Below are positions 6,640 through 14,812 of a stretch of 14,962 nucleotides of DNA, one piece after another. The number at the start of each line of letters is the position of its first letter. The stretch's first letter is position 1. This DNA is from Bacteroidales bacterium UBA1733 (GTDB lineage Bacteria; Bacteroidota; Bacteroidia; Bacteroidales; UBA3663), in NCBI GenBank assembly GCA_002315795.1, contig DCIF01000017.1, positions 1,218-16,179 on the forward strand, written 5' to 3'. Both the position numbers and the translations under genes were made by a program. The notes under the pieces were generated by a model that worked only from the letters and a program-made list of their open reading frames with translations, made no database searches and was not told the origin of the DNA.

Positions 6640-7179
6640 ATGCGCTATACAAAGGAAATATTCGACATACTAAGCAAAGGTGGATTCATCTCGCAGAACT
6701 CCATCTCGCAGCAACGTGCACATCTGTATGATGCCATTGAGGATGATTTTCAGGACTATCAGGAGTACTATCGTGGGATAGGTTTCCTGCTGGAGGGAGG
6801 CAATGGCTACTATTATTTTTCAAGAACGGAGAGCAAGGTGGATCTGGCGGATAAGATTCAGCGTCTGGCTTTGTGGATAGACAGACTGGATTTTCTGAAG
6901 ACCTTCAACAATACCTTTGGTTCGGGATTTACGTTCAGGAAATCGAATGTCCTGGAGAAATTCTCGAGTGATATCGAACTGAAGGAAAAGGTCCGCGGAC
7001 TCTATCAGGACGTTAAAACGAACGAGGAGAAGATAGAAAAACTGATAAACGACATGGAGCGCCAGGGCTTTGTGGAACTTGAGAACGAGTTAGACGGAAC
7101 GTACAAGGTGACGGCAGCCTTCCACTATATCGAGGAACTCATTGATTGTCTTACCATAATTGATACGAACGAAGCATGA
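6640..7179 (+). CDS. jetB: Wadjet protein JetB (putative KITE subunit, MksE-like)
   Basis: A 179-residue protein between the presumed kleisin and the SMC-like gene, the expected place and size for JetB, the KITE (kleisin-interacting tandem winged-helix) subunit. The N-terminal half has helix-turn-helix-like segments (TKEIFDILSKGGFISQ) and a beta-wing-like GGNGYYYFSR. The C-terminal half has a second winged-helix-like unit (INDMERQGFVELENELDGTYKVTAAFHYIEELI). JetB binds JetA and helps assemble the loop-extruding motor. The start lies 8 nt after the jetA stop, and the gene ends in an ATGA overlap with jetC (7176-7179), indicating coupled translation. Sequence similarity among JetB proteins is low, so the call relies on order, size and the neighbouring ATPase. 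Confidence 0.8.
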   Translation: MRYTKEIFDILSKGGFISQNSISQQRAHLYDAIEDDFQDYQEYYRGIGFLLEGGNGYYYFSRTESKVDLADKIQRLALWIDRLDFLKTFNNTFGSGFTFRKSNVLEKFSSDIELKEKVRGLYQDVKTNEEKIEKLINDMERQGFVELENELDGTYKVTAAFHYIEELIDCLTIIDTNEA

Positions 7180-10100
7180 GAGCACTTAGGAAGATAGTTT
7201 TTGTGAACAGTGCCAACATCCGTTATGCCGAGGTGAGGCTGGATGGTAATGTGCATTTCATTGGTACGCAGGGTGTGGGCAAGAGCACTTTGTTGAGGGC
7301 TATTTTGTTCTTCTATAATGCCGACAAACTGCACTTAGGCATTCCTAAGGAGATGAAGTCGTTTGACGAGTTTTATCTGCCTCATGCCAATTCGTACATC
7401 GTCTATGAGGTGGAGCACGAGCATGGACCTTTCTCGATTATCACCTTCCGTTCGTCGGGAAGAGCATGCTACAGGTTTGTGGATGCACCATACGACAAGC
7501 GCTGGCTGGTGGATGAAAGAGGAGAGGTGACTGCCGAGGGTAAGGTGATTCGTGAGCGATTGGGTGGCGTGTATATGAGCAAGATTATCGACCGATACGA
7601 GCAGTATCGCGACATATTGTATGGCAACCGTCAGGCAGTGGGCAAGGAGTTTGCACGCTTCCAGTTGCTTGAGACCAACCGCTATCAGAATATTCCGAGA
7701 AGCATACAGAATGTGTTCCTCAATTCGAGGTTGGATGCCAACTTCATCAAGGACATCATCATCCGTTCGATGAGCGATGAGGAGGCGAATATCGACCTTG
7801 GGTATTTCCGCAGACAGGTGGCTGATTTTGAGCAGGAGTACAAGGATATCTCGTGCTGGTATAAGCTGAATCAGAAGGGCGAGTCGATGGTGAGGAAGCA
7901 GGCTGATGCTGTGGTGACAGCTTACCACGAACTGCTGTATATGCGGCAGCAGATAACGGATTTGTGTGGTGAGTTGAAGTATTCCGAAAGGGTGTCGCGC
8001 GAGAAGTTGCCTTTGCTTGAAGCAAAGATAACGGAACTGACTGAGGAACTGGAGACGCAGAAGCGACTACTGACGGAACTGCAGCAGAAATATGATGCTG
8101 AGAAGTCAACGCTCAATCAAGAGCAGGGTGTGGTAAATGCCAATCTGAAGCGACTGAAGGAGCGCAAGGAGTATTATGCCACTCAGCAGATAGAAAGCGT
8201 GATGCAGAGATGCAGCAAGGAAGCGGCATTGAAGGTGGAGTTGGAGAATCTGAAGGAAAGGCTGCAGGAGTTGACGGCTCAGTTCAATGACGTGACGAGC
8301 AAGTTTAAGGCTCTCTATCAGAATATTCAGAACCGGTTGGAGGCATTCCGTCAGGTGCAGAAGGAGCGCATACTCCAGGCAGGAGCTGAAAAGCAGAAGA
8401 GAGGCGAACGACTCTTGCAGGAATACAACACGCAGAAGACAGAAACGGAAGAGGCATTTGCAGAGAAGATAGCTTGTGCTCTTGGACGTATTGATGCGTT
8501 GAAGACGGAGCAGTCGGATGTGGAGAAGGAGTTGTTGAAACTGAAGTATCTGGAGCCTTATAAAGAGGAGAAGGAGGCTTTGCAGAAGCAGTTGAATGAG
8601 TTACAACTGAAGGAAAAGGAACTTCAGGGAACGGTTGGTACTCTTGGTTCAGAAATCAGTCGTGTGCAAGCAGAATATGACAAACGTGAGGCTGAGGTAA
8701 AGGCGGAATACAAGCTGCAGTTGGATGAGAAGCAGAAAGATATTGATGGGCTCGTTCAGCAGATAGCAGATATTGACCGTTTGCTTGAGCGAACTAAGGG
8801 TTCTTTGTATGAGTGGCTGGAGGATAACAAGAAGGATTGGGAGCATAATATAGGTAAGGTAATCAACGAGGAGAAGGTGCTTTACCAGACAGGTCTGCAT
8901 CCACAGAAAACGGATGGCAGTTCGTTGTTTGGAGTAAAGTTAGATTTGACGGATCTGCCTCTGAATGTAAGGAAGCCAAAACAACTTCAGAAGGAGAAGT
9001 CGGCTCTGGAGAAGCAACTCAAAAAGCTTAAAGATGAGAGATTAGTGCTTATAGATGAGCAGACAGAGACTATTGAAGACTTGAAACGACGATACAGTCC
9101 TAAGATGAAGGAATTGCGTCAGCAGAAGTCGATGGCAGAGACAGAACTTGGGATGATTCCTCAAAGGCGGAAGTCGCTAATCGTGAAGGTTGAGGAGTTT
9201 GAGGCAAAGGCGAAGCTGGTTATAGAGGAACGTCACAACGAATTGATTGTTCGTCAGCAGGATGTAGCTCACAGAATGACGTCTGCCAATGCAGAACAGG
9301 AGAAGTTACTGGCAGACAAACAGAAGCAGTTGAAGCGTGTAGAGAAGCAGTATGCAGATGGTAAAGTTGAGGCAGAAAGGCACTACATGCAGCAGGTGGC
9401 TGACGTGAATGCAGAAACGAAAGTTCGAGAGCAGGAGACGGAGAATGAGATACAGACGTTGAAGCGGCAGGAGGCAGACGAACTGAAAGGTCGTGGTGCA
9501 GATGTAGCTCTTGTGAATGACTGCAAGGCTAAGATTAAGGCGACGGAAGATGAACTCAGATATATTGAGGAGCATCGCAAGTTAGTGTATGATTATCAGC
9601 GTGACAAAGAGGAGTTGTTTGACAATGAGGAGTCGCTGAAGAACCAGAAGAAGACGATTGCTGACAAGTTGCAGCAGTTGGGTGAGAAGTATGCTCAAAG
9701 AAGGCAGAAGCATGACCTGCAGGTGGCATGTATTGGTAAGGAGTTGGGCGAGCGAAGGGATGAGCAGAAGCGTATTCAGGACGACCTTCAGAAGGCAGAA
9801 CGCTTTGCACATGACGAGAATCTTTGTCCACCGATGCTTGCAGATGCCCGTGAGAAACAGACACTTCGCACCCCGGGACAGGCTGTGGATGAGTTGACAG
9901 GTATTATCGTTTCACGTCAATCGCGCCAGAACCAGTTTAAGCAGAGTGTGAATGTGTTCAAGGGTAATTTCTCGGTGAAGAATACCTTCAATTTCCGCAT
10001 GAAACTGACGTTGGACGAGGACTATCTTGACTTTGCCAACAATCTGGACGACTTCCTCATCAACAATAAACTGGAGGAGTATCGTCGCAGAACGAGCGAG

Positions 10101-10823
10101 AGGTATGTGGACATTCTTGCACGAGTGTCGAAGGAGATGGGTGAACTGACCCGCCATGAGTCGGATGTGGATAAGATAATCCATGACATCAACAGCGACT
10201 TCAAGGAGAGGAATTTCGTGGGAGTGATAAAACTCATTGCCTTGCAGTCGGTGGCTTCGGCAGACAAGATGGTGCAGCTGATGAAACGCATCAAGGAGTT
10301 CAATGATGAGAATCAGTTTGCTATGGGCGAGTTGAATCTGTTCTCGTCAACTAACCGTGATGAGGTGAACCAGAAGGCTGTGGGGCATCTGCTGGACTTC
10401 ATGAAGTCGCTGGTGGACAATCCTCAGAGGCAGTATCTCACTCTCTCGGATTTGTTCCAGTTGCAGTTCCGCATTGTGGAGAATGATAACGATACGGGTT
10501 GGGCAGACAAGCTGTCGCATGTGGGTAGCGAAGGAACGGACACCTTGGTGAAGGCAATGATAAACATCATGCTGATCAATGTGTTCAAGGAGAAAGTAAG
10601 CCGGAGGTTTGGCGACTTCCGCATCCATTGTATGATGGACGAGATAGGAAAGCTCCATCCGCAGAACATCAAGGGGATCCTTGATTTCGCCAACGCTCGT
10701 AACATCCTGCTTATTAACTCTTCGCCAACAACATATAATGTGACGGATTACCGATACACTTACCTGTTGAGTAAGGATAGTAATTCGAAGACTGTTGTTC
10801 ACCCACTTATCTCTCAGCAATAA
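7176..10823 (+). CDS. jetC: Wadjet protein JetC (SMC/MukB-like ATPase)
   Basis: A 1215-residue SMC-like ATPase, the motor of Wadjet, which extrudes DNA loops and lets the complex recognise small circular plasmids. Walker A is GTQGVGKST at 30-38. Long coiled coils run from about 240 to 540 and 610 to 900, with heptad-rich Glu/Lys/Gln/Leu sequence. Between them lies a compact non-coiled segment (about 540-610, from EWLEDNKKDW to LFGVKLDLTDLPL) that fits the short hinge of MukB/JetC proteins. The C-terminal head has a signature-like GSEGTDTLVKAM (from Gly1117) and Walker B HCMMDEIG, with Asp1155 and catalytic Glu1156, followed by ILLINSSP. All ATPase motifs look intact, so the protein should be active. 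It overlaps jetB by 4 nt and touches jetD through TAATG. General SMC or SbcC is less likely given the neighbours. Confidence 0.93.
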   Translation: MRALRKIVFVNSANIRYAEVRLDGNVHFIGTQGVGKSTLLRAILFFYNADKLHLGIPKEMKSFDEFYLPHANSYIVYEVEHEHGPFSIITFRSSGRACYRFVDAPYDKRWLVDERGEVTAEGKVIRERLGGVYMSKIIDRYEQYRDILYGNRQAVGKEFARFQLLETNRYQNIPRSIQNVFLNSRLDANFIKDIIIRSMSDEEANIDLGYFRRQVADFEQEYKDISCWYKLNQKGESMVRKQADAVVTAYHELLYMRQQITDLCGELKYSERVSREKLPLLEAKITELTEELETQKRLLTELQQKYDAEKSTLNQEQGVVNANLKRLKERKEYYATQQIESVMQRCSKEAALKVELENLKERLQELTAQFNDVTSKFKALYQNIQNRLEAFRQVQKERILQAGAEKQKRGERLLQEYNTQKTETEEAFAEKIACALGRIDALKTEQSDVEKELLKLKYLEPYKEEKEALQKQLNELQLKEKELQGTVGTLGSEISRVQAEYDKREAEVKAEYKLQLDEKQKDIDGLVQQIADIDRLLERTKGSLYEWLEDNKKDWEHNIGKVINEEKVLYQTGLHPQKTDGSSLFGVKLDLTDLPLNVRKPKQLQKEKSALEKQLKKLKDERLVLIDEQTETIEDLKRRYSPKMKELRQQKSMAETELGMIPQRRKSLIVKVEEFEAKAKLVIEERHNELIVRQQDVAHRMTSANAEQEKLLADKQKQLKRVEKQYADGKVEAERHYMQQVADVNAETKVREQETENEIQTLKRQEADELKGRGADVALVNDCKAKIKATEDELRYIEEHRKLVYDYQRDKEELFDNEESLKNQKKTIADKLQQLGEKYAQRRQKHDLQVACIGKELGERRDEQKRIQDDLQKAERFAHDENLCPPMLADAREKQTLRTPGQAVDELTGIIVSRQSRQNQFKQSVNVFKGNFSVKNTFNFRMKLTLDEDYLDFANNLDDFLINNKLEEYRRRTSERYVDILARVSKEMGELTRHESDVDKIIHDINSDFKERNFVGVIKLIALQSVASADKMVQLMKRIKEFNDENQFAMGELNLFSSTNRDEVNQKAVGHLLDFMKSLVDNPQRQYLTLSDLFQLQFRIVENDNDTGWADKLSHVGSEGTDTLVKAMINIMLINVFKEKVSRRFGDFRIHCMMDEIGKLHPQNIKGILDFANARNILLINSSPTTYNVTDYRYTYLLSKDSNSKTVVHPLISQQ

Positions 10824-11731
10824 TGAACATTACCGTTGCACTCATAGACAAGCTCCTTCGTCTCAGGAATGGCGAGAGTCTTCCATCCAGTAGCCTCCGT
10901 GGTGAATGGGTGGAGGAACTGTTGCGTGAAGGAGTGTTGGTAAGTCGATCACATGGAAGCAGACGAGTGCTGATGGCATCTTCTGGTGCTTCTCTTGAGC
11001 AAGCATTGGCATCCGTTGACGAACGTCTTGGGGATTTGGAGAGAATGAGTAGTCTGCTTACCGATGAAGCCTCTCGTGCTACTATGGCTTCGGTAACGGG
11101 TAATTCGAAGTTGGTTGCTGTTCGCTCGTGTCCAGGGTTTATGGTGAATAGTTACGAGCTTATTCCTTGCAAACTGAATGGTAGTGACTTTGTGGTTAAT
11201 CCTGTAGAAGGAAGCATGGTGTTTGTGGCAGATTGGGAGCGTTTTGAGATACCAGAAGACGTGATTGTAGTGGGTATCGAAAACATGGAGAACTTCAGAA
11301 AGATTAGGCAGCAGAGAGCATTTTTTGAGAAGGAGATAGATTGTCGTTATGGTTGTGAGGACTCACATTCAAAACTGCTTTTTGTCTCCCGCTATCCACA
11401 ATCCACAGACCTGCGCCAATGGCTATCACGCATCTCCAACCGTTACGTTCATTTCGGAGACTTTGACTTGGCCGGAATCCATATCTTCCTCACTGAATTT
11501 CATCAGTATTTAGACGACAGAGCATCCTTCCTGATACCTTCCGATATTGAAGAACGTCTGCAAAATGGTTCAACAGAGAGATATTACAATCAATATGCCC
11601 GTTTCAAGGAACTGCACTCAAATGTTGTAGAGGTGCAATCGCTTATTGACATGATTAACAAATATAGAAGGGGATATGATCAGGAGGGATATATATACTG
11701 CTTGATATTGTTGGATGAGAATAACAGTTAA
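10823..11731 (+). CDS. jetD: Wadjet protein JetD (Toprim-domain nuclease subunit)
   Basis: A 302-residue protein whose C-terminal half carries a Toprim-type core: VVVGIENMENF with the conserved Glu (about 153), and HFGDFDLAGIHIF with the D-x-D pair (Asp213, Asp215). These residues bind divalent metal for DNA cleavage. In Wadjet, JetD cuts plasmid DNA once the SMC motor has extruded it. The N-terminal part (1-95) looks like a winged-helix module (LLRLRNGESLPSSSL, then WVEELLREGVLV) followed by a short helical arm, the expected arm domain of JetD. The protein is somewhat short compared with JetD proteins of other subtypes, mainly in the N-terminal part, but the catalytic core seems complete. 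The start overlaps the jetC stop (TAATG), so translation is coupled. Confidence 0.9.
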   Translation: MNITVALIDKLLRLRNGESLPSSSLRGEWVEELLREGVLVSRSHGSRRVLMASSGASLEQALASVDERLGDLERMSSLLTDEASRATMASVTGNSKLVAVRSCPGFMVNSYELIPCKLNGSDFVVNPVEGSMVFVADWERFEIPEDVIVVGIENMENFRKIRQQRAFFEKEIDCRYGCEDSHSKLLFVSRYPQSTDLRQWLSRISNRYVHFGDFDLAGIHIFLTEFHQYLDDRASFLIPSDIEERLQNGSTERYYNQYARFKELHSNVVEVQSLIDMINKYRRGYDQEGYIYCLILLDENNS

Positions 11732-11762
11732 GGATCAATAATCAAAATAAGAAGTTAGGTAC

Positions 11763-12488
11763 ATGGCAAATTACTTAATAACAGCAACCTGTAAGCAAGT
11801 TGAACTACTTGCTTTGGCTTGTAATCAAGCTATGAGGATTCATATAGGCCAGTTGGCAGATCCATTGACTGTACAACTCAATTTTGAGATTGGTTATCTT
11901 CGTCACCATGATGGAGAACCTGCTCCTATGGAAATCCAAGAGAAATTGGAATATCTGTCGAGATTGTGTTGGCATAACCAATCTTATGGCTATGGCTATG
12001 ATAATATCTCAAAGGAATATTGGATACTCTATCAGATGTTCAAAAAAGAAGAATCCCCATTGTCTGGTTGTACTCTCCTGGTAACGGCACACCAGTTGGA
12101 ACTCTTAAGGAATGTATGCGAGCAAGCTGCTAGAATTCGTGCTGGTCAGCTGGATTATTGTTTTATTGACGAACTTGTAGATGCTTATCATAAAGGAGAT
12201 AAAGAAAACGCTGATTTCCCGATGAGCATAAGAAAGGATGTTACTCAAGTTTGTAATTATCTCCATACGCTATGTTGGGATCTTCCTGCAAATGCTGACC
12301 ATGGAATAAACTATGATGACGATTCTGATATCTGGTGGGACATGTACCAAGTATTTCGTTATCAATTATGGGCAGATAGATACCCTAATCCCTCAAGCAA
12401 AGATATGTTGACAGTAGAAAGCAACGAGCCCATGCATACTGGCAGAGAACCGTTGATAAAGGTGGAATTACACAAAATCAAAAAATAG
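11763..12488 (+). CDS. Unrecognised protein with an internally duplicated ~95-residue domain
   Basis: I do not recognise the family. The 241-residue protein has two copies of one domain, residues about 5-93 and 105-198. The copies share LITATCKQVELL/LLVTAHQLELL, a following (C/N)-Q-A-x-R-I-x-x-GQL block, a late LCW (68-70 and 170-172) and a closing W-x-x-YQ[MV]F. The tail (200-241) is polar and Lys-rich at the end. No signal peptide, membrane segment or catalytic motif is visible, so it is probably a soluble, mostly helical cytoplasmic protein. It starts 31 nt after jetD on the same strand with no clear promoter between, so it may belong to the defence transcript. The next gene begins 1 nt after its stop. 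An accessory defence role is only inference. Confidence 0.82.
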   Translation: MANYLITATCKQVELLALACNQAMRIHIGQLADPLTVQLNFEIGYLRHHDGEPAPMEIQEKLEYLSRLCWHNQSYGYGYDNISKEYWILYQMFKKEESPLSGCTLLVTAHQLELLRNVCEQAARIRAGQLDYCFIDELVDAYHKGDKENADFPMSIRKDVTQVCNYLHTLCWDLPANADHGINYDDDSDIWWDMYQVFRYQLWADRYPNPSSKDMLTVESNEPMHTGREPLIKVELHKIKK

Positions 12489-12489
12489 C

Positions 12490-13017
12490 ATGTCAAAAGC
12501 AACAATAAAGAAATTACTTCAGTCCATGCCTAAGGAAGAGATTATCGGCATGGTATTGGAAATGTATGATGCTCGTAAGGAAGCAAAGGAGTATCTGGAA
12601 TTCTATGCGAATCCTGACGAAGATGGGAAACTGGAAGAATACAAGAAGATCATCACAGAGGAATTCTATCCTTCGAAAGGACGCCAGGAGCCAAAGACTC
12701 GTTTTGCAGTTTGCCGTAAAGCGGTCTCTGACTATAAAAAGCTGAAGCCATCTGCTGATAAATTAGCAGACTTGATGCTCTGTTATGTTGAGAATGCTTG
12801 CCAATTTACCTACGACTATGGTGACATGTGGGAACAATATTATACTTCTGTAGAGAATAACTTCGAAAAGACATTGGCATTTATGGCTAAGAACAATCTG
12901 TTGGAGCAATTCAAACCACGTTTGCAGATGTGTGTTAGATGGGCTTCACCATGCGGATGGGGCTTTGCTGATACCATTGCTGATATTTACTATGAACATT
13001 TTTCAGAGGAGGGGTAA
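12490..13017 (+). CDS. DUF6155-like protein
   Basis: A 175-residue protein resembling the DUF6155 family of uncharacterised Bacteroidetes proteins. Visible hallmarks are the opening MSKATIKKLLQSMPKEEIIGMVLEMYD, the K-E-A-K-E-Y-L-E-F-Y-x-N-P block, EEFYPSKGR, and the later LADLMLCYVENACQF and FEKTLAFM helices. It looks all-helical and cytoplasmic, with no catalytic motif. The start is 1 nt after the preceding stop, and the next gene follows after 2 nt, so the three genes behave as one unit. Function is unknown. Members of this family often appear as lone genes, so its place in a tight cassette behind Wadjet is notable. Confidence 0.75.
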   Translation: MSKATIKKLLQSMPKEEIIGMVLEMYDARKEAKEYLEFYANPDEDGKLEEYKKIITEEFYPSKGRQEPKTRFAVCRKAVSDYKKLKPSADKLADLMLCYVENACQFTYDYGDMWEQYYTSVENNFEKTLAFMAKNNLLEQFKPRLQMCVRWASPCGWGFADTIADIYYEHFSEEG

Positions 13018-13019
13018 TA

Positions 13020-13265
13020 ATGAAGTTATATATATTTGTTTGCGCTTTTGACGACGGCGGTTTAGATGTCGATATTCAAGGTGTATATAAGAGTGAAGAA
13101 AAGACCATTAAAGGAATGATGGACTATTTCGAGAATACATGCAATTATACCGAAGATGATGCAAAAGATGTTGTTGATGAATTAATGTCTGAGCATTATT
13201 ATGAGGAAATAGGTGAAGAATTTGAAGTGAATTCCGTTTATAGGCTTGAAGTGGTTAATGTATGA
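13020..13265 (+). CDS. Small acidic protein of unknown function
   Basis: An 81-residue, strongly acidic protein (many Asp and Glu, for example EDDAKDVVDELMSEHYYEEIGEEFE). It begins with a beta-strand-like MKLYIFVCAF and ends with a strand-like VYRLEVVNV, suggesting a small alpha/beta fold. I do not recognise the family. Translation is well supported: an unusually clear purine-rich AGAGGAGGGG lies just upstream at 13005-13014, overlapping the end of the preceding gene, and the gap from its stop is 2 nt. A hairpin terminator follows 8 nt after the stop, so it is the last gene of the unit. Its acidity would suit a DNA-mimic or inhibitor, but that is speculation. Confidence 0.72.
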   Translation: MKLYIFVCAFDDGGLDVDIQGVYKSEEKTIKGMMDYFENTCNYTEDDAKDVVDELMSEHYYEEIGEEFEVNSVYRLEVVNV

Positions 13266-13273
13266 GAGGATAA

Positions 13274-13312
13274 AATGAGTGGGCAAATCCATAATGATAT
13301 TGCCCACTCATT
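13274..13312 (+). terminator. Strong hairpin between convergent genes, probable terminator
   Basis: AATGAGTGGGCAA (13274-13286) and TTGCCCACTCATT (13300-13312) form a perfect 13-bp stem with a 13-nt loop. It lies between the last plus-strand gene (stop at 13265) and the minus-strand relaxase gene (stop at 13336). A-rich bases flank the left arm (GATAAAA), giving a U-run on the minus-strand transcript; on the plus side the tail is only weakly T-rich. It could end transcription from both directions. Confidence 0.8.
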
Positions 13313-13335
13313 ATCATAAATACGCACGCGCGAGA

Positions 13336-14766
13336 CTAATAGCCTTTGCTCTTTTTGAGTTTATTGCCAGGATAGTGCCTGGCGTGAGCGTATTGCATAG
13401 CACGCCAAGCCCAGTGAAGAGGGTCTTCGTCCTTGTCTCGCCAAGGCATGTCGCTTGTCGTACCGCCAACACCAGAGACTTGTGCGACACCAGTAGCACC
13501 ATCCATACCGGCAAGGAAGACTCGGCGTCCAGTCTCTAATACATCATTCCAACGCTGAAAGTTGCGATCATCAATGAAGGTGTCTTCTGCTAACGCGGTA
13601 GCATCTTGAGACTCACGACAAATTCTTGCTGCATCAGTCAACACTTGATCCAAGATAGATGCTTTGAGCATGATGGAAACATGGTGATTGAGATAGTTCG
13701 TTATCAACTTGTCTGACTCTATAGCATCGTTCACCATCTCTATCCGTGAATCATAGGTATCCTTCAGATTGTCTATTTCTTGATTGACCGTGTTCAGCTT
13801 GTTATGCTTCTCTTCCAGCTTCTCATTGACAGTTGCAAGTTTCATGTGAAGTGCGAAGATCTCCTGTGCAATTTGTGCTTTATCGGAATCAGATTTCTGA
13901 AGTTGAGCTTCAAGTTTTGCAATCTCAGCCTCAATATCTTTCTGCTGACGAGTAAGATTCTCGATCATGGTAGTGAGACCTTTGACGGCATTACGTTTAG
14001 TCGAGAGTTCTTCTTCAAGAGATTTGTTCTCACGGTGAAGTTCACGGTTATGCTCTTCGAGCGACTTGTGACGTGCACCAGTCTCATGAATATCATCACC
14101 ACGCTCAAGTCCCCACTTTGCATTGACGGCGGCATACCAGTCATGCCATTCTTTCATTTTACCGCGTGCGGCATCTATTGATCCTCCGCCAAACATGTCC
14201 TTTGCTGATAATCGACCATCCTCTAAGATAGGGGTAATGGTAGCATGGAGATGGCAACCTTTCTCATCACAGTGTACGATGAAGGAAATGATGTTCTTCT
14301 CACCGATACGTTTTGCAAGAGCTTTGTAATTGTCGAGAGCGAACTGTTCAATCTCAGGCATACGCCTGATGTGAGCATTGTGTTCTCGTTCCTGAAGTTC
14401 CTGATTACCGAATGCAAGTTCATTCATACGCTCACTATTTCCTCCCATGACAAGACAAACAGAGAGGTGCTGAGTGCTTCGAACTTTCGGTTCCACACCA
14501 GTTACTGCAAGTCTTTCTGCTTTCCATTCGGCAATACGTGCATCTACTTTTTCTTTGATGCAAACATATTTGTCGACAGGAGCTATGACGCCTCCCTTAC
14601 GTATTTCAAAGTTGAGATGTTCTCGACTTGGATCATAATTTCTTTCGGGATCATCAAGTTTACACTCCCATTGTGACTGATCCCATTTGCGCTGATGTTC
14701 TGCGCTTAGTGCTGGAGTCATCTTCATCTTTGTGATTTCCAGCATTGCTTTTTTACCTGTAGCCAT
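13336..14766 (-). CDS. MobV-family relaxase (Mob_Pre)
   Basis: A 476-residue mobilization relaxase that nicks one strand at oriT and stays bound to the DNA end to start conjugative transfer of small plasmids or mobilizable elements. The catalytic domain is residues 1 to about 225. Motif I has AEHQRK with His24 in the place of the catalytic His of the pMV158 relaxase MobM, followed by YDPSREHLNFE (44-54). The metal-binding motif is HCDEKGCHLH (165-174), then TPILEDGRLSAKDMF as in MobM. Residues about 235-345 form a coiled coil, and the tail is basic (NKLKKSKGY). All motifs look intact. The gene converges on the plus-strand cassette and shares the hairpin between them. It carries no transfer pore genes, so it would need a helper conjugative element. 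A coupled replication gene is not in the window. Confidence 0.93.
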   Translation of the reverse strand: MATGKKAMLEITKMKMTPALSAEHQRKWDQSQWECKLDDPERNYDPSREHLNFEIRKGGVIAPVDKYVCIKEKVDARIAEWKAERLAVTGVEPKVRSTQHLSVCLVMGGNSERMNELAFGNQELQEREHNAHIRRMPEIEQFALDNYKALAKRIGEKNIISFIVHCDEKGCHLHATITPILEDGRLSAKDMFGGGSIDAARGKMKEWHDWYAAVNAKWGLERGDDIHETGARHKSLEEHNRELHRENKSLEEELSTKRNAVKGLTTMIENLTRQQKDIEAEIAKLEAQLQKSDSDKAQIAQEIFALHMKLATVNEKLEEKHNKLNTVNQEIDNLKDTYDSRIEMVNDAIESDKLITNYLNHHVSIMLKASILDQVLTDAARICRESQDATALAEDTFIDDRNFQRWNDVLETGRRVFLAGMDGATGVAQVSGVGGTTSDMPWRDKDEDPLHWAWRAMQYAHARHYPGNKLKKSKGY

Positions 14767-14767
14767 A

Positions 14768-14790
14768 ATAATCTTCTGATTAAAGATTAT
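14768..14790 (-). promoter_or_regulatory. Leader hairpin directly before the relaxase start
   Basis: ATAATCTT (14768-14775) and AAGATTAT (14783-14790) form an 8-bp inverted repeat with a 7-nt loop, ending 1 bp before the relaxase ATG (complement of 14764-14766). It covers the ribosome-binding region on the minus strand, so it could limit translation or serve as an operator for autoregulation. The related relaxase MobM is known to repress its own promoter; the link here is inference. Confidence 0.45.
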
Positions 14791-14812
14791 ACAATGATTG
14801 ATGATTAATGCC

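Noticed and set aside
13279..13539. Plus-strand open frame of 86 codons starting in the terminator
   Set aside because: It begins inside the hairpin stem and runs antisense to the relaxase C-terminus; nothing supports translation.
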